Made by a program: the position numbers and the translations under genes | In this document: piece after piece, positions 12,620 through 22,831 of the stretch | How positions within the stretch are numbered: the first letter of the stretch is position 1 | Layout of the letters: every line of letters begins with the position of its first letter | The notes under the pieces: generated by a model | The model's input: the letters and a program-made list of their open reading frames with translations, nothing else | What the model was told of the DNA's origin: nothing | The model's database searches: none | Assembly (NCBI GenBank): GCA_965649825.1 | Contig: OZ287694.1 | Coordinates: 2,294,001 to 2,358,000 of the forward strand | Reading direction: 5' to 3' | Length of the DNA stretch: 64,000 bases | Source: Penicillus capitatus | Lineage: Eukaryota > Chlorophyta

Positions 12620-14619
12620 TCAGTCATCATCGTCCGAGTTGTAGATATCGAAGAGCCACACGGCAACGACGTTGTAGACGGCATACAGAATGTAGATCCC
12701 GATGAAAAGATAGCCTTCCACGGGGAAGAGCCTCCAGTTGGTGAGGAAGACCGACACCAGATAGAAGACGAGGACGCCGAAGAGTATGAGCACGTTGGGC
12801 AGCAGCTCGTCGTTCTCGACGGTGATGTACTTGCCATACCCATCACTGCCGTCCTCCTTGAAAGGAATGACCAGGAGCCAGGGCAGTCCCAGTCCCAACC
12901 AGATGTCGAATACGTTGCTGCCGACGGCATTGGCGACAGCCATGTCTCCGTCTCCCTGTCTTGCGACGACGATGGATGACAGTGCGTCGGGGATGGAGGT
13001 GCCAGCAGCGAGGACCGTCACACCCATGATGGCCGAAGGAATGCCGAGGACGCAGCCGATGTCGGCCGTCCACTCCACCATGAACCACGAGATCACGCCG
13101 ATCCATGCGATGGATGTTATGAACGTCAGCATGTACCAAGTCCGAAATCGAGGCTGTTCGATGCGTACATGACAGCTTCTCAGCAGCTTCCCACAAAAGT
13201 GTGATCTCTTACTTTCTTGCAGTCTGGAATGGTAATGAAGAAGAGTGCGTACCATATGAGAGACACCGCCCACAGTATTCTTTCGAAGCCTCCCTTCGGA
13301 GGTGAGAAAACGGACGCGTCTTCGTCACTGTCTTTTTGCACAACATCTGCGCTTCCCCGTTGCGAATCCAGTGCTGTCGTAGCGGCACTTGTTGCGACAG
13401 TTGAAGAAGCTGGCATATCAATGTTATACTGGCGATCTCTCGGAGACTCCCTCACCGTTCTCTAAACGCACACAGCACATCTATGAGTCATCGGCAGAAC
13501 GCAGCGGGAAAGCAAGACATCGGAACTTTGACGCCTTGGCGAGATCAGTCCATTTGTCGAGTTCTGCCAAACACAGTTATCGAAAAAAGAGTAAAAAGAG
13601 TGACCATACCTGATCCGAACTGGAAACCTGAGCAGTCCACACCCTGCGGAGGGAAATAGCTTTTAACAAACGAAGCATAGATGCAGAGATGACCATGCCT
13701 GTTATGAGTCCTCGCCGAAAGGAACTCCATGAGCTTCGAGTTGTATTTCATCGTGATGATGTACACCCCATACAGCAGCACCGATATCAGTCCTTCCCAC
13801 CTAGATCGTAGCCCCTTCGGCAGATGCCGCGGCAGGTCGCGTCATTTCGACCAGTGGACTTTGCCGTCTTGAAAAATGGCGATCACACCCCCGATCGCCG
13901 CCGCGTAGAAGATGGCGTCTCGCACCAGAGGTCGGCAATCGAGAGTCAGTGTCTGTCCCGAGAACAGGGCTGTCACGCCGATGATAACGAGGATGTTGAA
14001 CACGGCCGATCCGACAATGGTCCCCACGCCAATGTCGTTCGCAGCGGCGTCATTGGTGATGGCCACGAATGCCGAAAAGAGCTCCGGCGCAGAGGAGCCG
14101 GCTGCCATGAACGTTGCCCCCGCCACGTCGCTGGACAGTCCCAGTCTTTTCGAAATCAAATCGAGGGACTCCACGAAGTACTCATCGCAGACGATGGCAA
14201 TGCCCAAGAAGAGATAGAGCACTCCAACGAAAAGCAATGCGATTCCACCTGTCACATCAAGAGAAGACGGCTGAGCATGCATGGATGCATGTGTAGACGT
14301 CATGTCACCGTTCTCGATCCATTCGGGGGAAGAAGAGCATTCAGATGATGTCAGGAGTTTCCGCGTCAGCCACGGCATGCCTAAAACAGCAGGGGCGATG
14401 GCATGACGTGACTTTCTGTGTTGGCGTGCCGGCTGTGCGAGGGAAGACGGTGCTCAGGGCGAAAGTCCATGCCAAGATGCCGATGGATGTCCAGAGGAAG
14501 ATCTTCCGTTTGACACGTCGCCTGAGGACACAGCACCGTCCGATACGATATCGTTCCGTCGACGAACACCGCAAAGCATGCGTTGCTTCGCAGCGCGTGT
14601 TAATTCGCATGGTCGCCAT
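12620..14619 (-). CDS. Sodium/calcium exchanger, NCKX-like (CaCA superfamily)
   Basis: Multi-pass membrane antiporter. A hydrophobic N-terminal anchor (KIFLWTSIGILAWTFALSTVF) begins at the ATG at 14619. The alpha-1 repeat reads GATFMAAGSSAPELFSAFVA (about 14040-14120) and the alpha-2 repeat TVLAAGTSIPDALSSIVVA with AVGSNVFDI (about 12900-13020). These hold the acidic and serine residues that bind Ca2+ in the exchanger family. Between the repeats is a short hydrophilic loop (about 13260-13440) with acidic and serine residues. The C-terminus ends in YNSDDDD. The two-repeat spacing and the GSSAPELF and GTSIPDA motifs favour K+-dependent NCKX over bacterial CaxA-type, but potassium coupling cannot be shown. 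Several short introns are needed, e.g. around 13190, 13590 and 14400. It faces PSMA4 tail to tail. Confidence 0.85.
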
Positions 14620-15005
14620 TAACGCAACACGCAGCGCGTCTGGATCGTGAGACGGTGCGAAAAGACGTGGAGCGCGCGGACCTGAAAGAAAGTGCCGTCG
14701 ACGGCGTTCTTTGCATATCGATGTCTTGTGCCGTAATTGTCATGGACGACGTCGAATGGATCACTGCAGTCGGTCTTTAAGGTCTGTAGATTACAACGCA
14801 TCTCGACGCTCTTCGATCATTTCGACGCTGTCGGCCTCCATGACGACATCCTCTTCCACTGATAACACATCCGTCAGTGTCGGTTTGGCATTTTCGACGC
14901 GATCGCAGACGATCAGGCGCGTCGTCTCCTGCGAACGCGATGGCGTGGATTTGGATGGAGACGAGAGCGAAGAGATTGACTCACTTGTGTCTTGAACGCC
15001 GGAGG
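14620..15005. other. Intergenic stretch, no gene seen
   Basis: About 390 bases between the exchanger start and the end of the next minus-strand gene. Open frames exist (e.g. 14711-14995 on +) but show no family resemblance or splice logic. I see nothing supportable except that it should hold the exchanger promoter. Confidence 0.4.
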
Positions 15006-15828
15006 TTAAGAGAGGAGATGCGATTTGACGTTCGCGGTGCAGTGACAGGTCGAGTCTTCGGCGATGGACGCCAGGAGACTGGCACTCAACTCTCTCTGCT
15101 CCTTACAGACGAAACGAACCTTATAGACAACGAAGAGATGGTGGCTGTGTCGAGGGAATACGTGTGACGTCTGGCGTGCGTATTTCGTCGCATCTGTCGC
15201 TTTTTGTATACAGCTGTCGCATGTACTCAATCCTCTTGCCCTTGCGATGTCTTCCTGAGAGCAGAGAAGGTGGTTTGGCGGGTGGAGTGCCACTCGGCAG
15301 GTTAGTTGGTTGACCTTACTTGGATCCCGTCGTCGGGTTCCTGGGTGGGATGGAGAATCCGAGTGCGTCATCGCCTTCGTTGACTCCTCTTCATCGCCCT
15401 GGTATTGACGCACGAGACGGCCGAAACAGAACTTGTACGTCTGCCAAAGCTCAACGCGCTTGAAACAGGCCGAATCTGTGGGTGGCGGCACAATGGCAGA
15501 CGTGATGACTGTTATCATCCATCCGCTTCATCCACCGCCACGCCGAGCGGAGCCACGAAGTCGAAGTGTCTCTTCTGTGCCGATCCAGTCGTCTGAGCGA
15601 GATGCGTTAGAGAAAGAGTGAGATTGTTATCGAGTCGTACGTGCATTGGTGTGACTGTTTCGGTGGAAGGACGTTCGGGTATGCCGCAGGAATGGACATT
15701 GCCTTTTGAAGATGTCCACAGACGACGCGTTGAGATGACGTCTTTGGAACGAAGTCACGCTGAGAGTTAGGTAGGTCTCCGTTTCCGGTTCTGCCGACGT
15801 CATATCGACGATGTCGTTTTGAAGGCAT
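15006..15828 (-). CDS. Spliced unknown basic protein
   Basis: Not recognised. The frame is coherent only when four short introns are removed: about 15592-15641 (GTACGACTCG to CGCTCAG), about 15490-15530, about 15243-15314 and about 15122-15170. The joined protein starts at ATG 15828 (MPSKRHRRYDVGRTGNG), has a middle with CFKRVELWQTYKFCFGRLVR, an Arg/Lys-rich stretch (HRKGKRIEYMRQLYTKSD), and a Cys-containing tail ending CHCTANVKSHLLS. Every intron starts GT and ends AG and keeps the frame, so I believe it is a real gene of about 220 residues. No catalytic motif, signal peptide or membrane segment is visible. The very basic middle could bind nucleic acid, but this is inference only. Confidence 0.5.
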
Positions 15829-16019
15829 CGTGCGCGAAGCTCGTGACACCGTCTGAGCTCACAAAAGTCATATGACAGTCAAAGATGATGGTCGGCGTGA
15901 CCTGGAATCATTGCCACGGAAAGACTGTCGATCTATATGTCTCGCACGTACGAAACACCGCCCAAGTACAAAATAATGAGAACCAACCCATGTATCTACT
16001 CTGTGCGCGTCCATAAAAA

Positions 16020-16385
16020 CAACCGAATGGTAAACGGGAGCAAACAAGAACTCATGCGAAACATAGAGAATGCCATTACATAACAGTTTTGTTCGATTCA
16101 TAGGGAACGAACTTATGTTAATACAGCGAAAGCGCAGCTTGAGAAACAACCAGTTCGATTTATATGCATCGAACTCATTCGTGTTGATAGAGAAAAACCA
16201 AAAGCAACAACGCTACGACACACACCGAAACGAAAACAAAAGAGCGATGGCGCGGGAAAGAAAGAACCACGTTGTTAAGACACACAAAAAAACAAAAAAA
16301 ATGCCCGTCGAGCCACGGCGACCGCGGAACTCTAGGTCAGCAAGCCGGACGCAGTCAAGGAACGAACGCGGCCCGCAGCAATCCT
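16020..16385 (+). repeat. Dispersed ~350-bp repeat, copy 1
   Basis: Closely similar in the same orientation to 63295-63640. Shared blocks include AACTCATGCGAAAC, GAGAATGCCATTACATAAC, TATGCATCGAACTCATTC and GGGAAAGAAAGAACCACGTT, with substitutions and small indels between them. No terminal inverted repeats or flanking duplications are obvious. It could be part of an LTR or of a gene-family 3' flank; which one cannot be decided from two copies. Confidence 0.7.
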
Positions 16386-16661
16386 CGTTCCTTTGCCACC
16401 TTCGGCCCACGCTCTCCATTCCTCGCATTCCTTGGACGCCGCTTTGGCCTCACCGCGTATGCGCCATCCTTATTTTCTCCTTCATCGCACAACACCGATA
16501 AAAGAGTTAGATCGCCAACTCGCTATCCGTCCACGTCTACCCTTGAGATTATCTTCTCTCCTCGCCTGCCCGTCGCGACATAACTCCGCTATCCGACCGT
16601 ATACCCCCGATACAACCTCCGACGAAACCTAATCCGCACGTCAGACCGCTTTAACGGTCAC

Positions 16662-17498
16662 CTATCTTCTTGATTTCTTCTGTGCGCCTTTAGATGAACT
16701 TCCCGTGCCACTATCGACCTTCCGTTTTGCGTTGCCATCCTTTAACGTCGCCATTCGTTCTTCTCGGGCACGCGTGTTTCGAAGACTGTAACGACGCTTT
16801 GCCTCGCTCTCCCTTTTCAATTCTTCTTTGTACGACAAGCCCTGACTACGGCGTTTAGAACCGCAGCTCACAGATTTCTCCTTCGTTTCGTCTCCATCTT
16901 CGTTCGCTTCTGGTTCCGGCGGCGCCTCAGTGACGACGATCTCTTCTTCTTGTTCCGCTTCAGGCGGCTCCTCAGCGACGACCTCCGTATCCGGTGGCCC
17001 CTCCACGACGTCATCTTCCGCTTCATCCGCAACCTCGGGTATCTCCATGGCCGCGGCCGCCTCTGCCGCCTCGTTTAAGATGAACTGAACGAAGGCGACT
17101 GCTAGTCTGACTCTATTTTGGTAGACCATTACCGACGGTCCTCTTAACTCTAACCACATGTTCCTTGCGAACATCGCAATCCTTAAGGCCGCCGCTGTGT
17201 TGCCAGCGTGTGCTCCGAAGGTTCTCACCAAAACATTCTTCAAAACTGTCGAGAAGTCGGCCCACGTAACTGCTCCTTGTTCCGCCATACGAATCGGACT
17301 AATTTCTCTAGAAACTAGCGCGACGATATGAAGGAAGCTTAACATCTGCCCGCTTATGAAAAACGGAAATATTTGACATAAATGTCTCGAAAGCGCGTCG
17401 TGGACAACTTTGTATTTTCTTTGGTCGATGACTTCTCGGCTCAAGAAGGTTGTGGTATAGTCTGTCAAAATCCGAGTGACAGAAAGATACGCGCCCAT
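16662..17498 (-). CDS. Acidic-basic orphan protein, single exon
   Basis: Uninterrupted frame of about 278 residues from the ATG at 17498, the longest intron-free eukaryotic-looking frame in this accessory region. The first ~150 residues are mixed hydrophobic helices (e.g. QMLSFLHIVALVSREISP, NTAAALRIAMFARNMWLELR). Then comes a long Glu/Pro-rich acidic stretch (about 17040-16880), and a Lys/Arg-rich tail ending SSSKGAQKKSRR that looks like a nuclear localisation signal. I do not recognise a family. It lies next to a dispersed repeat and about 350 bases downstream of a promoter-like module on the same strand (17850-18070), which may drive it. Lack of introns and its neighbourhood would also fit a retroelement gag-like or other mobile-element protein; I see no zinc knuckle to support that. 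Confidence 0.5.
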   Translation of the reverse strand: MGAYLSVTRILTDYTTTFLSREVIDQRKYKVVHDALSRHLCQIFPFFISGQMLSFLHIVALVSREISPIRMAEQGAVTWADFSTVLKNVLVRTFGAHAGNTAAALRIAMFARNMWLELRGPSVMVYQNRVRLAVAFVQFILNEAAEAAAAMEIPEVADEAEDDVVEGPPDTEVVAEEPPEAEQEEEIVVTEAPPEPEANEDGDETKEKSVSCGSKRRSQGLSYKEELKRESEAKRRYSLRNTRAREERMATLKDGNAKRKVDSGTGSSSKGAQKKSRR

Positions 17499-17849
17499 CA
17501 CGGTTACGTCTCGCAAAAATCAAGGAAGAAGAACGCCAATAGTTTTCGTATCAAGAAGCTTCCTCAAAAATCACGAAACCCTAATGCGGATTACTAATAT
17601 ATATAGTGTTCAACCCTACGGTTAGCTTTCATATCTCGGAGGCGATTGGCTGATGCGACGTCACTGCGATGCGACGTTAAGGGCCTAATGGACGTTGATT
17701 GGCTAATGCTACTGTCGCGCAAGTCAACGAAGGACGCGCTAACGACGAAGGTGTATCGTTTACAGAAGACTGTTGTATCGATTAATGTTTGGAATTTGTA
17801 CGCGTAGACGTACACACGCGTTGTCGCCGGTCGGCCGATCAGAAGACGA

Positions 17850-18070
17850 AACAACAGCGGAAGACTCTTACAGTAATCGGAGCAAGGTCCTGAATGGTTC
17901 GGAATGTACATTAAATAGCCATGCGATGACGCGACTTCCAAGGCAGGTGACTCAGCACCTCATCAGAACCAGAGAAAAAAGGTTCCCTGACGGGTCAACA
18001 ACCCCACTTGACAAGACAGCTAGCGTCCCAAAACAAAGTGTACCCCTCCTGCACAAGACAGTCACATCGC
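17850..18070 (-). promoter_or_regulatory. Recurrent promoter-like module, copy 1
   Basis: Reverse complement carries, in order, GCGATGTGACTGTCTTGT, a G-rich block, CTCTGGTTCTGATGAGG, TGAGTCACCTGCC, a TATA-like GCTATTTAATG (17911-17920) and the start-site block ending GTCTTCCGCTGTT. The same order is seen at 18532-18752 (-), 57323-57540 (+), 58521-58754 (+) and 62204-62430 (+). It points toward the orphan gene at 16662-17498. Confidence 0.6.
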
Positions 18071-18531
18071 CATGGAAATCTTGGCGACACGCATCACATC
18101 TACGCGTCTCCGTGGTCGGCTGCACGAAGGTGGACAGCTATCCATTGACACACAAACACATACATCACATCGATGCGCCGGAAGAGAAATGAACTCTCTC
18201 ACACCGTCACTCCAGAAGCATTAGGAAACTTCGATGTTTCTGGCTCATTGGTTCCTAAATAGACAACCCTGTACATCAATCACATCAATTTATGAATAAA
18301 ATGTTCTGTGGCTGACATGCAGGTTATATCCCATGAACAAGGTGCCCTCTGTCCTGAAGCTTGTGTTGTCATAGAGCAGAACTTCCTTGTCCATTCGAAC
18401 CTATCACTGCGGATGCGAATGCGAAGATCCTTGGCATTCGGGCTCCGTCGTTGTCTCCTCTGCATACGCGACATTGCAATGATTGCTTTCCAAACTATCG
18501 CCGGCCGGCCGGCCGCGCAGAGAAAACCAAT

Positions 18532-18752
18532 TCAGCGGAAGACTTAAAAGTATTCGGAGCAAGGTGTTCAAGGTCCAAAGTGTCCATTATACACTCGCGC
18601 GGTGACGTACGTGACTTTGGAGGCAGATAAATCAGCACGCATGTGGAGCCAGAGGAAAACGGCCCCTGAAGCTCAGGAAGTCCCTTCCTCTAACACGACA
18701 GCAAGTGCTCCTTTGCGCGCTTGTCTCCTTCCCCACAGGAAAGTCACATCGA
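18532..18752 (-). promoter_or_regulatory. Recurrent promoter-like module, copy 2
   Basis: Diverged tandem copy of the module at 17850-18070, sharing CGATGTGACTTTCC at its upstream end, CTCTGG, the spacing, and AGTCTTCCGCTGAA at the downstream end. The TATA position (about 18586-18592) is degenerate. No convincing gene follows it on the minus strand: the short frame at 18280-18474 is Arg-rich and unrecognised, so this copy may be inactive. Confidence 0.5.
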
Positions 18753-19822
18753 CGAGGAAATCTTGGCGACACACACATCGCCGTCTTCACTAGTCACGTT
18801 TCAATACTGTCCGAAAACGAGCAGATGGTCCGAGTGACTTGCAGTGGTGTCGTCATCCTTCGAGGAAGAAGTGATGGATGTGTGATAAAACGACCTCTAA
18901 TGCTTTAAAAGCAGAATGTGCGACACCGGATAATCCGTTTCATCCTTCAAAGCCTTCCAGGTCGACGTCGAATGTCGCGGAATCGTGACGGAAGTAAAGA
19001 CGTGGATCTTTCGCGAGACACTCTACGTAGGACGCCGATCGTCTTATGTAAGGAGAAATTCGTACCCGACGCTGAGGAGGCCCGAGAGTTCTGCCAATTC
19101 AAGGGGTCTTCTCCGAGCGCCTTCCGTTAGACGTCACATCCACGTAGCAATCAGCTGACTTCAGTGTACGAGTCCTTAAATGAAGCACCTGTTCAATGAT
19201 ATGCTGACGTACAGTCCGCGATGTTGTCGCTGGAGGAGATTGGGAAGAGTGGCAGCCGCAGAAATGGATGCCACAGAGATGGCGGCGCTGACTGTCCGTG
19301 ATTTCATTGTGGCCAAGATCGACGCTCCGATCGATTTACATCAGTTCAGAGATCCGTAATGAGACTGCAGTCGGAGTCGGATTGGAGACATTGTGCTTTT
19401 TTCTGCTAAACGTGTCTTTACAGGGCTCGGCAAAAAACACGTACTCTTTGTCAGTGTTGTTGGAAGCGACTTCATTGTGTTTGTCGGTAACGGGAGGAAG
19501 GTGGAATGTCACAAAACCGCAGCAGCGCACCGATCTTCGTCTGATCAAGTGGCGACTGAGGCATTACATCTTGTGGTTGACGGTATAGTCAAAGGGCATT
19601 CGAATCGGACAACAATGTGCGTGACGTCCTGCAAGATCCATCCTTTCCGTAACGGCCCGGTGCTGCGCGAAGGCACAAACATGGCACCATTCGATGTGAC
19701 AGGTGAGGGTGCGCAATCACCAATCTCTCTCGCCCTCTCAGGAGAGACGTCTCACAAAAAGTGGCAATGTAACGGACCGGTCATTTCAAAGTGTGAGATC
19801 CAACGAGAAACGTGCGCGTTGA
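18753..19822. other. Accessory stretch; at most a poorly supported plus-strand gene
   Basis: Between the promoter modules and the carboxypeptidase end. An open plus-strand reading from ATG 19202 (MLTYSPRCCRWRRL) could splice through GT at about 19356 and AG at about 19429, and a plus frame at 19393-19920 overlaps the end of the carboxypeptidase gene. A GATGTGAC octamer (about 19694) suggests an intron. No protein family is recognised, and I would not rely on any model here. Confidence 0.3.
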
Positions 19823-22658
19823 TTAGCGACGGAAGAGAGGTAGGTCGCCAAAGGCGACGCCGAGTGCGTGTCCGATATCCATATACCACTGGCACGAATT
19901 GGGATACGCGTCTGCCGTGAGCACCCCATCGCGTCGATCTTTGCGCTGCCTTCTCTTCGAACGCGCTGACGCGACAGCACCGGCGGCGACGGCGTCTCGG
20001 GCAGCGACTCGTCTTTTGACGACCGTCCTGGCGAAGAAGCTGAGCTCTAGGGTATAGGCGAGAACGTGCGGAAACGCCGCTGCGACGGCACGCCGGCCAC
20101 TGCCCCGTTTGCTCGCGTCGTTATCCAAACGCGCAGTGCTGAAACAATACTTCCCCAGACGACCGTGCATCCACCTACGCCACCTCAGACTCTCTCCTCC
20201 ACGTCGCGTTCGCACTTTAGAAAGTCGTCGTTGTCTGGCCGACTGGGCACGTCATTCGCGATGAAGAAGTTCGACGTCGTCGCCGAATGCGCGTGGATAT
20301 CGACGAAGTACGCCAGTGCGCGTCCAGGTGTCGCATCGATGCTCTCCATCAGTTTCTTGCAATGGTAGATTGTCGGCTCTTCCGTGCGTCGCGGCTCGTG
20401 CCACACGCGATTGAGATCGACGCCGCCTGCATCCCGTCGATAGTTCCCGCAGACGACGCCGTCCGGATTCAGCATCGGAACCTACGCGACACATGAACGG
20501 CGTCGTCCATCGGCATGACGCGGACGACATCCCCCACCAACCGCCCCGCACGACGCTCTACGGCGTATGTACGTGCGATGGATGGATTGTTCGTTCGTTT
20601 GCTCAGAGATAAGCGTGTTATAAACGTCGTCGTGCGCGCGTCCAACTCAAAGAAGAAAATTTGGCACGTTTGTATGATTGACTAGGATCGCTGCCCCCAG
20701 AGCGAAGATGTCGACTGAGATAATGAGCGCCCTGCCTGACCCAATGACCCAGTCAAGGCTGACGGAGCTAGAGCTCGAGAACAAGAGACTCCGGGAGCAG
20801 CTGAAGGCGTACGAGACGAAGTATGGGCCACTCAAATGCGAGGCGACTTCCGCGGCAGGTCGGGATGGCTTTCATAGCCACTGCGGTCGACTGTCTGCTG
20901 TACAGGACCGGCCACAGCGGCAACGGATTGCTCGGCTGGCGATGCCCTGAGAGCCATGCGAGCCAAGGTCATGGCCGAGAAGGAAGCAGCCTCTGCGAAG
21001 TTCCTGGCGTTGATGGGTAACTATCAGAAGCTCCTGAAGGGTCAGGACGAGGAGCAGCCGCAGCCCGTCTCGTCAGAAGAGACGTTCTCCGTGCCCTCTG
21101 CTCTGAACACACAGGAGACCGATGTCTCCATCGACTCCCCATCCACCTCTCCTGCCAGTCCCCAGTAGCAACACAGCAGGACAGAACGCACAAACCCATC
21201 GCCTCAATGACCGACCTCAAGAGACAGAAAACTCTGGATTAGCTCAGTCGTATTTTGTTGTCATCGTTAATTAGCTCAGTCAGTGTCCGTCCGATGGCTT
21301 TTACTGAACGAGAAGGAATGAAGGCAATTCTTAAGCAGAGGGTCCACTCACGCATTCTCATACCCTGTGACATGGATGCACTTAGATCCGTTGATATTCG
21401 GCGAGTTGCGGAAGGACGCCCTCGTGTACTGTGCTCACGATGAAGCACCCCGTTTCGATACTGCGAAGACGATGGGTAATCTTTCCTTAGACGTATCATG
21501 ATACCTCAGAATAAAGACAGGGCATCTCATGATTGATTCGACTGTACTTACTTACTGGAAGACATCTCTATCTATCTACCTATCTCCTAGCATCGGTTAG
21601 CCATCTCGATCTCGATGAGATCCGCATTCTCCAATTCAAGCGCTGTGCTCTTTGTGGGAGCGTCATGTATTTTGCTGGACTGACTGGCAATGGATCACAC
21701 TCACGGTATTGGTGGGACAGATATTTCAAATCGCTCTCTGAAGGTTGATGATGTCATGTAAAGAATGACGTTACGGTTAAAGCGATGCGACGCGTGGGTG
21801 AGCGATGGCGGCGGGCGTGTACTTACGATGATCCATATCAACCGTCGTCGCGCTCTTTCGGCTTTGGTCGTGGAACTCGAGAGAAATCGGAGGAGCCCGT
21901 GCAGACACCACGACGCCGGAGTCTCGCCCGGGTGCGCACGACCCGTCAAGAAAACGACCGGCCGTCTGCGCGCCGGATCCGAAACAGGCTGCGCCACGGT
22001 GATCACCTCAACCGGCCGCCCCTCTGACGACCTAGGCCACACCGTCACTCGACGTCGAGCGCGGTCGTCGACCAGCAAAGCGTCTGGCAGTTGACGTGAG
22101 GGGAGGAACGCAGAGCCGATAGATGGCTCGAGAGCAGAGAGTAGGTATACGGATAGCTGAAGGCAATTTCGCATCGCTCGCCGCACGTGCTCCGCGTGAG
22201 CTTGAGGCAGAGAACCTCCCGACCGGCGCCGTCCTTCTTGCGGCGTTTGTAGAAGACGTTGGACGCGTCCATGGACTTCCACGCATCCGACGCGCCGCCA
22301 GCTGCGCGGCAGGGCGACGGTGTCGCCGAAGTCTTCTGCGTCTGTCGGATGACAGGCGTCATGCCGCGACGGTAGAGGGGCCGCGAACGGGAGAAGTTGC
22401 CGATTCGGAGGGTGTAGATCACGCCCGGGCGAATGTTGCCGACCTCGAAGCACAACCACAAGCGCGTTCTGCCAGACGCTCGCATCCGTGCACGGCGGGA
22501 AGGGGAACGCGCTACCGAGCGGCGCAGGTATCGGAACGCAGATAGAGATCGTAGACGTCCTTCCCTTTCTGCCGAACGGCGCGCTCGAGATTGCCGCCTT
22601 CGAAATCCGAATGGAACGCCAGTCCATCCCCGTGCTTGCCACACACGGACGTCGCCAT
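19823..22658 (-). CDS. Cytosolic carboxypeptidase (M14, Nna1/CCP type), tubulin-deglutamylase-like
   Basis: Zinc carboxypeptidase of the CCP family, which trims glutamates from tubulin tails and other proteins. From the ATG at 22658 the CCP N-domain reads FHSDFEGGNLERAV and, after a splice, CFEVGNIRPGVIYTLRIGNF and YRRGMTPV. The catalytic domain has the zinc pair in AHPGETPASW (HxxE), MLNPDGVVCGNYRRD with the arginine, GVDLNR, the third zinc ligand in DIHAHS, and the catalytic Glu in AYTLELSFF. A splice joins LIWII (donor near 21829) to VPMLNPDGV (acceptor near 20478), leaving a 1.35-kb intron. That is roughly 25 times longer than its neighbours and holds another gene on the opposite strand. 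All key residues are present, so the enzyme should be active. CCPs are usual in ciliated organisms. Exact exon edges in the first 300 bases are uncertain. Confidence 0.82.
20708..21168 (+). CDS. Small leucine-zipper/coiled-coil protein nested in carboxypeptidase intron
   Basis: Starts ATG 20708 with MSTEIMSALPDPMTQSRL, followed by a heptad-rich helix (LTELELENKRLREQLKAYET). A GT-AG intron of about 48 nt (GTCGGGATGG to CTGTACAG, about 20865-20911) restores the frame into ATDCSAGDALRAMRAKVM. A second helix ends KFLALMGNYQKLLKGQ and the tail is Ser/Thr/Pro-rich, stopping at 21168. About 137 residues. No basic region precedes the zipper, so it is not an obvious bZIP factor. It lies wholly inside the long intron of the antisense carboxypeptidase gene. 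Function unknown; dimerisation through the coiled coil is inferred. Confidence 0.6.
21169..21828. other. Rest of the long carboxypeptidase intron
   Basis: Holds the downstream flank of the nested gene. ATTAGCTCAGTC occurs twice about 30 bases apart (near 21237 and 21270). No further coding or structural signal seen. Confidence 0.4.
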
Positions 22659-22831
22659 CTCGCGTAATGGAGCGAATCTGCGCCCCGGAGACGGACGACA
22701 CGTCCCTCGCGATTCACGAAGCGCCTCGACGGCGACAATTTCGAAGCGACCGCCATTCGAGCTTCGACAGCCATAGGAGTAATCCCACACTTTACACGCC
22801 GTCACCGGGGATCTCTCAAAAGAGGCGTGCA

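Noticed and set aside
17575-17590. AAACCCTAA as a telomere repeat or telomere seed
   Set aside because: Only one copy is present; it is at most a telo-box-like promoter element and could be chance.
18488-18518. CCGGCCGGCCGGCCG run as a CpG island or origin
   Set aside because: It is a short simple palindrome inside the flank of a degenerate promoter module with no other supporting signal.
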